Shown: positions 52,841 through 60,716 of the stretch, one piece after another
Layout: each line of letters starts with the position of its first letter
Position numbering within the stretch: the first letter of the stretch is position 1
From: Brevibacillus brevis NBRC 100599
GTDB taxonomy: Bacteria; Bacillota; Bacilli; Brevibacillales; Brevibacillaceae
DNA: 64,000 nt
Direction: 5' to 3'
Assembly: GCF_000010165.1 (NCBI RefSeq)
Contig: NC_012491.1
Location: 545,001-609,000 of the forward strand
Position numbers and translations under genes: made by a program
The notes under the pieces: model-generated
Database searches by the model: none
Seen by the model: only the letters and a program-made list of their open reading frames with translations
Told to the model about the DNA's origin: nothing

Positions 52841-53983
52841 GTGAGGAAATGGGTAAGAAGCCCAATGGCAGCGGCTACTTTCGCTGTTCTGATTCTTTTG
52901 ATGAATCTGTTTCCGCTGGTGGGCTTGGCGGCTTCCATGCAGTATCAAGGGCTGCAATACGAGGCCCCGAAGTGGGATCAACCGAACCTGGAGTCTCCGC
53001 AATGGGAGCACAACCCACAAACGCCGCAGTGGGAAAAAATAAACCCGCAGACTCCTGATTGGGAAAAGCTGAACCCACAGGCGCCGAACTGGGATTGGAC
53101 GAATCCGCAAGCACCAAATTGGGATCAGATAAATCCACAAGCACCCGATTTTCAGGGGCCAAACGTCAATTACTCGAACCCGCAAGCGCCAAAAGCAACC
53201 GTACCTGCACCGAATCTACAGATGCCTTCTTCTCAGCACCCCGGCATCGATCCAGATAGCTCGAAACCGATGACGGAGACGCTTGAATACGGTGCTGTCA
53301 AATGGACGATCAAGGACGTCATGGGCGGTACGCTGGCATATAGCGCTGATTTGCTTATGAATGGCGAAGTAGACATGGCAGCGGGACTTCGTGGCAAAGG
53401 CATGTTCTTGGGAGATCTGGCGATAAAAGGCCTTGATCTTGCCTTCAAGAATACGCCGTATGTAAACACGGTAACTGGCTTGGGTGTCGATTCACTCGAC
53501 GGGATGAGCGCGTGGGGCAACTATCAATTTGTGTTGGCACAATTGCCGAATAACAGTTTTCGCGATATTTTCCAAGGTGGTCAGCTGACGAATTCGGCAA
53601 ATCCGTCCGGCGTCAGAATGCCGGGAATCGTGAAAGGTTTAAATGTGGGTGTAGCAGCGATCAGCCTTCCGTTTGACATCATGGATACGGTCGGCACCTT
53701 TGGCATGGCGTTTGATCCGAGCCAGAATGAAGCCACGCAAAATGAGAAATTTGTGGATGGCGTCGGTAATTTCGGCAGTGTGCTGATGGATGCAGGTGTC
53801 ATTGCTTCCGTCATACCAGGTGGGCAGGCGGTAGGTGGAGTGCTTGTTGTCACCGGTGCGGTTTTGTGGGGATTGAGCAAACTCGTGAAGTACGCTGACA
53901 AGCTAGCCGGAGGAGCGATTACCCGTGGAATCCGGGATGGGGTCGGAAAAGCTGTTGGCTGGGTGAAATCCTTATTTGCGTAA
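52841..53983 (+). CDS. Secreted protein with seven decapeptide repeats
   Basis: A 380-residue protein, GTG start eight bases after AAAGGAGG. Signal peptide to about residue 31 (GLAA). Residues 41-110 are seven tandem 10-residue units of pattern xPxW(D/E)xxNPQ, for example TPQWEKINPQ and APNWDQINPQ. A Pro-rich linker follows to about 145. The C-terminal half is Gly-rich and moderately hydrophobic (IPGGQAVGGVLVVTGAVLWGLSK near 325-347), a composition seen in linker regions of secreted toxins, but I recognise no domain. Position between the VWA and TadE genes suggests a role at the pilus or in the wall. Unknown function. Confidence 0.85.
   Translation: MRKWVRSPMAAATFAVLILLMNLFPLVGLAASMQYQGLQYEAPKWDQPNLESPQWEHNPQTPQWEKINPQTPDWEKLNPQAPNWDWTNPQAPNWDQINPQAPDFQGPNVNYSNPQAPKATVPAPNLQMPSSQHPGIDPDSSKPMTETLEYGAVKWTIKDVMGGTLAYSADLLMNGEVDMAAGLRGKGMFLGDLAIKGLDLAFKNTPYVNTVTGLGVDSLDGMSAWGNYQFVLAQLPNNSFRDIFQGGQLTNSANPSGVRMPGIVKGLNVGVAAISLPFDIMDTVGTFGMAFDPSQNEATQNEKFVDGVGNFGSVLMDAGVIASVIPGGQAVGGVLVVTGAVLWGLSKLVKYADKLAGGAITRGIRDGVGKAVGWVKSLFA
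52961..53170 (+). repeat. Seven 30-bp tandem units inside the secreted repeat protein gene
   Basis: They encode the decapeptides xPxW(D/E)xxNPQ. Central units are closest to each other; first and last are degenerate. The units are in frame, so copy-number changes would keep the reading frame. Confidence 0.85.
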
Positions 53984-53998
53984 CGGAGGTCCTTGCTT

Positions 53999-54853
53999 AT
54001 GAAAGTCGTGAATACACCACAGGTTCAGGCTCAAATCGAGCGGAATAAGCGTTTTTTAGAGAGGACAGAGCTGTATAACTACCCAGCCTACGTAAACGGA
54101 CAATATTACTACCATGTAGCGTACTGGAAATGGGGGAAAAAAGACGCAGTCGGGTACCTGGTGCTGCGACCGGATGGTGAAGTAGTTCGCCGCCATGAAG
54201 CAGAGCCTGTCGTGAAGCTGTTTTTGGTGCATGCACATGCGGGGCGCAAGATTAAGAACAATCTCGCCATGGATAAAGAGAAGCCGATCGAGATGTATGA
54301 GCAAAAATACGAGTATCTGAGGGCGCTTTTGCCCAGCTACCAGGATAAGATGGACACGGTGCTTCGGCAAGATGCAGAGAAGCTGATCGACGTTTGCAAA
54401 ACCATGATGGAAAGCCGGGACCAGCTGCGTGCTATTTATACTCGGGGGATGGATCTGCTCAATCAATTTTTCGCGCGCAACTACGTCATCGCTGGAGAAG
54501 AAACGGCATTACGGGATGTTTTGTTTGAATCCGACTACATTTTGTATGATCGCATTCGCAAGCAGGTGCTGATCAAAGACTCGGTGGATCGGCTTTACCA
54601 GCTTTTCCAGTCCAATCGAGTAGAACTGGATCGGGTACAGGAGCAGAAACGAAAAAAGCTGAGTGACTTACTCTCCGTTTACAAAGACAAAACGCTGCGA
54701 AATATTGCCGATGAATCCGTGAAAGGCTTTGAGACGCATACGACAGGGAAACATGAGTCTTTCCATTCGGTTGAACAGTTGCGGGAGGCCCACGAGAAGC
54801 TTAATATGACCATCCTGGAAAACGGGCTGATGGATAAACTGCGAAACCCATAA
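53999..54853 (+). CDS. Soluble helical protein of unknown function in the Tad cluster
   Basis: A 284-residue protein without signal peptide or membrane helix. Residues ~20-75 hold an alpha/beta region rich in aromatic residues (YNYPAYVNGQYYYHVAYWKWGKK, read in two parts as YNYPAYVNGQ and YYYHVAYWKWG), which looks like a PepSY-like or ligand-binding strand pattern. From about 80 on it is long charged helices, probably coiled coil. ATG 53999 follows ACGGAGGT by eight bases. I recognise no family. It lies between two secreted or membrane proteins of the same operon. Confidence 0.82.
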   Translation: MKVVNTPQVQAQIERNKRFLERTELYNYPAYVNGQYYYHVAYWKWGKKDAVGYLVLRPDGEVVRRHEAEPVVKLFLVHAHAGRKIKNNLAMDKEKPIEMYEQKYEYLRALLPSYQDKMDTVLRQDAEKLIDVCKTMMESRDQLRAIYTRGMDLLNQFFARNYVIAGEETALRDVLFESDYILYDRIRKQVLIKDSVDRLYQLFQSNRVELDRVQEQKRKKLSDLLSVYKDKTLRNIADESVKGFETHTTGKHESFHSVEQLREAHEKLNMTILENGLMDKLRNP

Positions 54854-54876
54854 CAGGAAAGGTGAGAGAAACCCAT

Positions 54877-55599
54877 ATGCATCCCTTCAAAGAAAGCATT
54901 CGTTTTTATGCACGGAACATCGAATCTTTGCTGCTCTTGTCCGCTGTACTCGTGGTTCCATTTTTTATCATCCACAATTTTACGCTGAACTACCTGAATT
55001 TGATTGCGGCGATCACGGGCGCCAAATTCGTCGCAAGCTTTTTCAATCTATTTTTACTTCTTCTGTTTTTACTGATCCTCCAGATTCCTTTTGCCCAGTA
55101 TGTTCAAAGTGATCTGGACGGCGATGAGCGTCCGATTCGTAAGGCATTTCGGACTTTTTTTGAACACAGCTTTTCCGTATTCGTATTTGGGATCGTGTTT
55201 AGCTTTCTTGTCTCTATAGGAATGATGCTGTTCATGATACCTGGGTTGATTCTGATGGTCTTGTTCTATTTGACCCCGTTTTTTGTGGTGCTGAAAAAAC
55301 AATCGGCTTGGCGCTCTTGGCGAGCTGCCATGGAAATGGGCAAAAAGCATTTTTTCCAAATTTTTGGCCTGTTGCTACTGGTGAGCGTGGTGGAATGGCT
55401 AATCAGTTTGGCTGGCTTGTTCCTCGTCACGTCGATTACGGCGACCTTCGGGGCGGTGATGTTTATTGAGTTGTTGCTCAATGTGATTGTTCTTCCGTTT
55501 TTTGCGGTCATGTTCATGATATACGTCAATAAATGGAAGGACGAGGCGGCAAGAGCGGAAGCAGCTGTAGCAGGGGGATTGCTGCTCGATGAAAGGTAG
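54877..55599 (+). CDS. Polytopic membrane protein of unknown function
   Basis: A 240-residue protein with about six helices, similar in layout to DUF975 or glycerophosphodiester-phosphodiesterase membrane domains (MFMIPGLILMVLFYLTPFFVVLKK is a typical segment). The function is unknown. ATG 54877 is chosen; GTG 54862 has a poorly placed site. It lies within the Tad operon just before tadE. Confidence 0.82.
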   Translation: MHPFKESIRFYARNIESLLLLSAVLVVPFFIIHNFTLNYLNLIAAITGAKFVASFFNLFLLLLFLLILQIPFAQYVQSDLDGDERPIRKAFRTFFEHSFSVFVFGIVFSFLVSIGMMLFMIPGLILMVLFYLTPFFVVLKKQSAWRSWRAAMEMGKKHFFQIFGLLLLVSVVEWLISLAGLFLVTSITATFGAVMFIELLLNVIVLPFFAVMFMIYVNKWKDEAARAEAAVAGGLLLDER

Positions 55600-55633
55600 C
55601 TTGCAAATAAGTTCGAGAGGAGATGAGCGAAGA

Positions 55634-56035
55634 ATGCGCCTGAAGAAGATCGTTTCCAATGAAAAGGGCTCGGTCACCATAGAGTTTATCGCCATACTGC
55701 CGTTCGTCTTTCTGATCATGCTGATTTGCTGGCAGTTTCTTGTGGGCGTCTACGGCGTAATTATCTCTCAGTCGGCGGCAAATGAGGCGGCGAAGGTGTA
55801 CGCTATAACGGGTAATTCGGGAGAAGCCATGCAAGCTGCCAAAAACGTGGTGAACGCGGCAGGAGGCTACATTTCCTTCAATGATTGTGATATCAAGGGG
55901 AATGGTAGCGGATATTTTACCGCCAAGGTCGGCGTACAGATGGAACTGGCGTTTCTCCCTGACTGGCTATATATCGAGAAGGAAGACCGATATATCTCCT
56001 TTGATCGAGAAATGAAGAGCAGGGTGATGAACTAG
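55634..56035 (+). CDS. tadE: TadE-like pseudopilin
   Basis: A 133-residue protein with the TadE signature KGSVTIEFIAILPFVFLIML. The N-terminal type III-like leader ends in G before SVTIEF, with conserved Glu+5, so the TadV peptidase probably processes it. The soluble domain has one Cys (NDCDI). ATG 55634 follows GAGAGGAG; ATG 55589 within the previous gene is less likely. The next gene starts directly at its stop. Confidence 0.88.
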   Translation: MRLKKIVSNEKGSVTIEFIAILPFVFLIMLICWQFLVGVYGVIISQSAANEAAKVYAITGNSGEAMQAAKNVVNAAGGYISFNDCDIKGNGSGYFTAKVGVQMELAFLPDWLYIEKEDRYISFDREMKSRVMN

Positions 56036-56704
56036 ATGGTACGTATACTGCGTCACTTGCAAAATGAACGTGGAAATATGACGATCTTCACCCTGACGAT
56101 TTACTGGTTTATGTTCATGCTGGTGTTTGTGGCGCTTTTTAACTTTTCGACCGTTTTTGTAGACAAGGAGCAGGCGTCGAACAGTGCGCAGCAGGCGAGC
56201 ATTGCGGCGGTGAAGGATATTTATGATGAGATGATAGTGGCTATTATGGCATATGATGCGTCGATCACAAGGCTGAAAAATCCTAATTTTGTCTGGCCAA
56301 GGGTGGAAGCTGCGACGAGTCAGTTGAAGGCTTCGCATCCGGATTGGGCCGCGAGCGAGATAAAATACGGAGCGATTGACTTGGCTTTAAACAGTGCATT
56401 GCCTGGTAATCCTGAGCTGCAGTTTTATGTCTATGCAGGCTTACAGAATGCAACTAGCAGAATTCCTGGAGTGGTTGCCAAAGTGCTGTCGGATAACAAG
56501 GCAACGCTTACCGGTTCGTCCGTCAAATTGTTCAACAGTGACAATCGGATTGAAGTAACAACTTCTGTAAAGTACGAATCGGAATCGATGGGGTTTGACT
56601 TCATTCCTGCCTATTCCGAGCAAATCTACCAGACAGGCGAAAGCAGACGGATCGGCTTTATTGATGAAGTAAGCGGATGGGTGAATCTGCATATTCCTAT
56701 GTAG
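56036..56704 (+). CDS. TadF/TadG-like pilus protein
   Basis: A 222-residue protein with an N-terminal pilin-like helix (ERGNMTIFTLTIYWFMFMLVFVALF) and a soluble domain outside. This is the layout of TadF/TadG minor pseudopilins, though the Glu+5 is absent. No VWA domain is present, unlike long TadG; the VWA function may be supplied by the neighbouring lipoproteins. Starts directly after the tadE stop codon. Confidence 0.8.
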   Translation: MVRILRHLQNERGNMTIFTLTIYWFMFMLVFVALFNFSTVFVDKEQASNSAQQASIAAVKDIYDEMIVAIMAYDASITRLKNPNFVWPRVEAATSQLKASHPDWAASEIKYGAIDLALNSALPGNPELQFYVYAGLQNATSRIPGVVAKVLSDNKATLTGSSVKLFNSDNRIEVTTSVKYESESMGFDFIPAYSEQIYQTGESRRIGFIDEVSGWVNLHIPM

Positions 56705-56730
56705 GAACGGCGAACATTGGAGGAAATGGC

Positions 56731-56931
56731 ATGACAAGCAAGCTACAAAAAATGCAGCGATTCTGGAATGTAGTGACGGTGATCATCTATGGCGTTTTCC
56801 TGCCGATGTCCTGTCTGTTCATGGCGTTGGGGGAAAAACTCCCGTATGCGCTGCTCTTTTTTATGTTTGCCCTTCCGTATATTGAACAGGCTGGCATGGA
56901 ACATTTGCGTCGAAAAGAAATGAGTCGGTGA
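56731..56931 (+). CDS. Small membrane protein A
   Basis: A 66-residue protein with two helices (about 12-32 and 37-52), preceded by TTGGAGGAAA. It is similar in size and pattern to the next gene (M-x-R-x-WxxxxxxYxxxLP and PYIxxxGxxxxRRK-like end), so the two may be paralogues. Function unknown. Confidence 0.75.
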   Translation: MTSKLQKMQRFWNVVTVIIYGVFLPMSCLFMALGEKLPYALLFFMFALPYIEQAGMEHLRRKEMSR

Positions 56932-56963
56932 TGATCAAGTGAACGAGAAGGAAGGTGTAAGCC

Positions 56964-57164
56964 ATGTCCAGACAGGAACGAAGCTGGCAGCGCTTTTGGC
57001 GATACATGATGATTTACTTCTACGCATTGATCGTACCAGCTACGATCATCGGCTCATTTTATCGAGAAGAGTTCCCGTTGCAGCTGCTCATCCTCGCGGT
57101 CGGTATGCCTTTTATCAAAAGAAATCATCTAGCGTTCATCCGAAAGAAAAACGCGGCGATCTAA
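56964..57164 (+). CDS. Small membrane protein B
   Basis: A 66-residue protein with two helices, probable paralogue of the preceding one. Its site is GAAGGAAGGTG. It ends 35 bases before the second VWA lipoprotein. Function unknown; both may help membrane insertion of pilus or lipoprotein parts. Confidence 0.75.
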   Translation: MSRQERSWQRFWRYMMIYFYALIVPATIIGSFYREEFPLQLLILAVGMPFIKRNHLAFIRKKNAAI

Positions 57165-57199
57165 TCAGCAAGGCAACAAAGCAAGGAGGATATGACCGA

Positions 57200-58513
57200 A
57201 TGCGTAACACCAAAATGCGGATGTCGCTCTTGTTCAACAGTATCTTGATCATGCTTCTGCTTACCGGCTGTTCACTGGGCGCAATCGGAGCGGGTACAGG
57301 GATCGGGCAAAATCAAGGGCCGCAGACGACACAGGAATTGATTGCTTCACAGCCTGGACCGCTTGCTGGCACACAATTTTTCCACGCAGCTTATCCGCAT
57401 CGAACGGAGATCATACAGATTTTGGATAAAATGCCTACCGTGGTCGACGGGATGAATGATGCTTACTTGGATTTGTACTGGAATCAACTGCTCACCCTGT
57501 TCGCGGAGGATTACCTCAGTCCCCAGATGGTTGTAGACCGCTGGAGAATGGCTTCGTATGGGAGTCCAGATATCGAGGACGCCCGTTTTCAGTTTCGGGA
57601 AAATTTCAACGTAGAAATCATCCTGGATGCGAGCGGCAGCATGGCCGGGAAAATTGGGGACAAAACGAAAATGCAGCTCGCCAAGGAAGCGATCCAGGAA
57701 TTCGCGGAAGCACTGCCTGAAGATGCGAGAATCTCGTTGCGCGTGTATGGTCATAAGGGGAGCAATGCTGATGAACATAAGCAGCTTTCCTGTGGCAGCA
57801 GTGAGATGGTCTATCCATTGCAAGCCTACGATGCGAAAAGACTTGAGCAAGCACTCGACATGTTTGAGCCGACGGGCTGGACATCCATTGCGCACTCCTT
57901 GCGTCTCGCCCAGGAGGATTTGGCGGGATTCGAAGCGGATAAAAACACGAATGTCATCTACCTGGTCAGTGATGGTATCGAGACTTGTGATGGCAATCCA
58001 GTGGCAGTAGCCAAGGAATTGTCCCAATCCAAAATAATGCCGTTGTTGAACGTCATTGGCTTTGACGTGAATGCAGAAGGGCAGAAGCAATTGAAAGAGA
58101 TTGCCCACGCGTCAGAAGGTCTGTATGCAAATGTGACGAACCGTGAGCAGTTCAAGCAAGAGTTGGAACGTGCGAAAGAAATCGCCCAGAAGTGGGAGCA
58201 GTGGAAACGGGATGCATTGACAGAAGCTGACGCTGTCTTGATCGACCGCAAGAAATGGGTGGATGCTTATGACCAGGACTGGTACGAGAAAAACTGGCGG
58301 GAGAGCCTGAACATCGGAATGGCGATCGAGTATTTATCTGCGAGCGGCAAGATTGGCAATGAGGCGAGGGAGTACCTTACTGGGAAAAGGCAAGAAAGAG
58401 AAGCGTTGGCTACACAGTCCAAGGAGGAGCTTACCAATTACTTGGTGAGTCTCACAACCGAGACCTATCAGGAAATGAGAGAGGAAATTGAGGATAAATA
58501 CAGCGGAAACTAA
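57200..58513 (+). CDS. VWA-domain lipoprotein in the Tad cluster, second copy
   Basis: A 437-residue lipoprotein (lipobox LLTGC, Cys at residue 24). The VWA domain begins near 137 with MIDAS DASGS (D143) and contains TGWTSIAHSL and LVSDGIETCDGN. It is a clear paralogue of the first VWA lipoprotein, including the pre-VWA segment (MASxGxPDIxDxRFxF) and the helical tail; it lacks the long Pro-rich linker. ATG 57200 follows AAGGAGG; a longer reading upstream overlaps the small membrane genes. Last gene of the operon. Confidence 0.9.
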   Translation: MRNTKMRMSLLFNSILIMLLLTGCSLGAIGAGTGIGQNQGPQTTQELIASQPGPLAGTQFFHAAYPHRTEIIQILDKMPTVVDGMNDAYLDLYWNQLLTLFAEDYLSPQMVVDRWRMASYGSPDIEDARFQFRENFNVEIILDASGSMAGKIGDKTKMQLAKEAIQEFAEALPEDARISLRVYGHKGSNADEHKQLSCGSSEMVYPLQAYDAKRLEQALDMFEPTGWTSIAHSLRLAQEDLAGFEADKNTNVIYLVSDGIETCDGNPVAVAKELSQSKIMPLLNVIGFDVNAEGQKQLKEIAHASEGLYANVTNREQFKQELERAKEIAQKWEQWKRDALTEADAVLIDRKKWVDAYDQDWYEKNWRESLNIGMAIEYLSASGKIGNEAREYLTGKRQEREALATQSKEELTNYLVSLTTETYQEMREEIEDKYSGN

Positions 58514-58521
58514 CAGCAATG

Positions 58522-58546
58522 GGTTCTCGCAACGGAGAACCCACTG
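58522..58546 (+). terminator. Hairpin at the end of the Tad operon
   Basis: gggttctc/gagaaccc, with flanking pairs, and a short loop. No T-run follows on either strand, so termination is uncertain. Confidence 0.45.
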
Positions 58547-58575
58547 TAAATGGAAAGGGTAAGGTTTAGGGTGCG

Positions 58576-59136
58576 TCAATCATACGTGAACGTAACGACC
58601 TGTTTCAGGCCTGGGTCCACTCCGATTGCCACGTCATTTAGGCCATCTGTGTAATAAAAGTAACGCTTGGCGTCATTGGAATGAGCGTCAGAAGCTTTCA
58701 CCAATTGGAAGCTGTTTGCCACAAGCAGGTTTTTCGAGCGAATGAAATCAGATGCCGTCTTTTCCAAATCTGCTTCTGTCATCGTTTTTGTCGCTATTTC
58801 TCCGTTTATTCCAATAACGTCAATCGACAGGGAAAGGATTTGCTTTGACCTCGGTTCGATTATCGCGTGAAAGCCATGGACATCGCCGTTCACAGGCTCG
58901 CGTTTTAGTATGGCGTGAACAGGTACACCTCTGTATACCGAATTGGCTGGGTCCTCCAGCGTGATTTCCCGATCAGTCGTATTAACATCCACCTGGTAAT
59001 ATTGTCTAACAGCGGCGGCAGCGATCTGCCCCGCTTCTTCTTTTCCGAGCCCTTGCACTGTATCTGGTGAGCTGGAGGAGCATCCCACTAACAGAAAGAC
59101 GAGAAGCACCGTGCCCAGCCATGCCAACTTTTTCAT
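58576..59136 (-). CDS. Lipoprotein with YcdB/PepSY-like domain
   Basis: A 186-residue lipoprotein (lipobox LLVGC, then Ser-rich). The remainder is an alpha/beta domain with strand pattern like PepSY or YcdB (RGVPVHAILKREPVNGDVHGFHAIIEPRSK in parts) and a C-terminal VVTFTYD. Function unknown. Start at 59136 follows GGAGGG by eight bases; the longer version starting at 59154 has no better site. It is convergent with the Tad operon. Confidence 0.83.
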   Translation of the reverse strand: MKKLAWLGTVLLVFLLVGCSSSSPDTVQGLGKEEAGQIAAAAVRQYYQVDVNTTDREITLEDPANSVYRGVPVHAILKREPVNGDVHGFHAIIEPRSKQILSLSIDVIGINGEIATKTMTEADLEKTASDFIRSKNLLVANSFQLVKASDAHSNDAKRYFYYTDGLNDVAIGVDPGLKQVVTFTYD

Positions 59137-59341
59137 TGTGAACCCTCCAGCCATCCCAAGTAATACGTGTGTCTTCTTTTATCCTAACAGGGATCGTTTC
59201 GACTCCCTATCGATAAACCTTTCCATTACCTTACGATGTTGTAAGCTTGGAAAAAATGCAGGGAGTGACAGGACTTTGGGTGAAAAAGACGAAAGATTCC
59301 GAGTATAAGCGGTGAATGTTAAAAACGAGGGGGAGAATGGA

Positions 59342-60118
59342 ATGAACGCCATCGAGCTGAATCAAGCGCTTCAAATGTATGTGAGGACCGAGACCTTTCC
59401 TGTGGGAGTTAGCATCCAAAAAGAAGAAGCCGCCCTGCCGTCAAAGGCAAAGCGACCTGTCCGTGATCTGGGTTATCCGATTACTATTTGCCAAGCTGTC
59501 GGTTTTTCCCGGCGTTATGGCTGGAGTATCGCGATGAATGGAGCCGATCTGTCCTGTCCGATCGCGCAGGTGGCTTTTGGGTATGAAGAGCAGCCGGCGT
59601 TTTATACAGAGGGTCATCTCGCCTGTGGGATGTATACAGATTCATTGGAAAATGGGGCGAAAAGCGAGCTGGATGTCCCGAAATTTTCAGCAGAAGAAAG
59701 CGGCTACTACGTATCGTTTCCGCTGGAGCGGGCACAGATTGAGCCAGATGTCGTCGTGATTTACGGCAATGCGGCACAGGTCATGCGATTGGTGGCGGGG
59801 ATGCTGTACAAGCGCGGTGGATCGATTCCTTCTACCTTTTCCAGTCGGGCCGACTGTGCGGATATTGCGATCAAGCCGATCCAGACGGGACAGCCGCAAG
59901 TGATCGTACCGTGTTATGGCGACAGATTGTTTGCCCAGACACAGGATCATGAGATGGCCTTCAGCTTTCATTTTCGTGATGCCGCCGAGCTGGTGGAGGG
60001 ATTAGTGGGAACGCAAAAAGGCGGAATCCGCTATCCGATCCCGTCCTTCTTGCGCTATCAAGCAGAGTTTCCGACGACCTATCAAAAGCTTGCGGGGATG
60101 TTTGGAGAAAAAAACTAA
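59342..60118 (+). CDS. DUF169 family protein
   Basis: A 258-residue DUF169 protein. Several conserved cysteines are present (CQAV, SCPIA, ACGM, ADCAD, VPCYGDR), suggesting metal or cofactor binding. The family is found in bacteria and archaea with no established function. ATG 59342 follows AGGGGGAG. Its last four bases overlap the convergent DinB gene. Confidence 0.87.
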   Translation: MNAIELNQALQMYVRTETFPVGVSIQKEEAALPSKAKRPVRDLGYPITICQAVGFSRRYGWSIAMNGADLSCPIAQVAFGYEEQPAFYTEGHLACGMYTDSLENGAKSELDVPKFSAEESGYYVSFPLERAQIEPDVVVIYGNAAQVMRLVAGMLYKRGGSIPSTFSSRADCADIAIKPIQTGQPQVIVPCYGDRLFAQTQDHEMAFSFHFRDAAELVEGLVGTQKGGIRYPIPSFLRYQAEFPTTYQKLAGMFGEKN

Positions 60119-60636
60119 CCCTTCAGTCGGTTGAGCTGGAGCAGGTGATGGCGATAGTGCATTTCTACCACGGCAAACCATTCCTTTGCGGTAAGCGAAC
60201 CGAAGGCTGGGTGAGCCACCGTGTGATGCACAGGAATTTCGTCCAGAGTTGGTTCCAGTTCCTTCATTTGTGCGAGCACGCTGATGAGTCCATCACGCAA
60301 TTGCTCCTTACTCTCTGGTTGTGCAGGTGTGTACTCAGGAGAGGCAGGGACTTTCACGCGAACAGGAAGAAAGGAACCTTGAGCAAATATCGTCTGGCCG
60401 ATCTCGGATTTTTGGGCACCTGCTTCTGTGACAGCAGGACCTCCTTGTCTACACTTCTCGACATTTCCCAGATGAAAATACCGCGCAGATTGGATCAAGT
60501 GAAGGTACATTTGACCGATCGACCATTCCTCTTCACTTGGCTTTTGCAAGAGTTGTTCCATGGTGAAGCCCTCTAATTCATGCAGATAGTGGTTTGTCAC
60601 GTCTTCGAATTTGGTTACGATTTCTTTTGTATTCAT
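60115..60636 (-). CDS. DinB-family protein
   Basis: A 173-residue DinB/YfiT-like four-helix bundle. The N-terminal helix with VTNHYLHELEGF and the metal-ligand pattern EWSIGQMYLHLIQS, then HTVAHPAFGSLTAKEWF and HYRHHLLQLNRL, give three candidate His ligands. Family members are metal-dependent bacillithiol or mycothiol transferases or of unknown role. Start at 60636 follows AGAGGAG by about 11 bases. The WYL regulator lies upstream on the same strand, 64 bases away, across a perfect inverted repeat. Confidence 0.86.
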   Translation of the reverse strand: MNTKEIVTKFEDVTNHYLHELEGFTMEQLLQKPSEEEWSIGQMYLHLIQSARYFHLGNVEKCRQGGPAVTEAGAQKSEIGQTIFAQGSFLPVRVKVPASPEYTPAQPESKEQLRDGLISVLAQMKELEPTLDEIPVHHTVAHPAFGSLTAKEWFAVVEMHYRHHLLQLNRLKG

Positions 60637-60674
60637 GGGCGAATCAGCTCCTCTTGGTTTCTTGCTCTTATCAT

Positions 60675-60716
60675 ATTCGAACGCTACTGACAGCAGTATG
60701 TCAGTAGCGTTCGAAT
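60675..60716. promoter_or_regulatory. 18-bp perfect inverted repeat between WYL regulator and DinB gene
   Basis: attcgaacgctactgaca (60675-60692) is the exact complement of 60699-60716, around a 6-nt centre. It covers the last codons of the WYL gene and part of the gap to dinB. It may be an operator for the regulator or a hairpin between the genes; it has no T-run downstream on the minus strand. Confidence 0.7.

Noticed and set aside
53059-53259. Alternative-frame peptides over the decapeptide repeats
   Set aside because: Repeats give long open frames in other phases; only the frame with signal peptide and strong ribosome site is supported.
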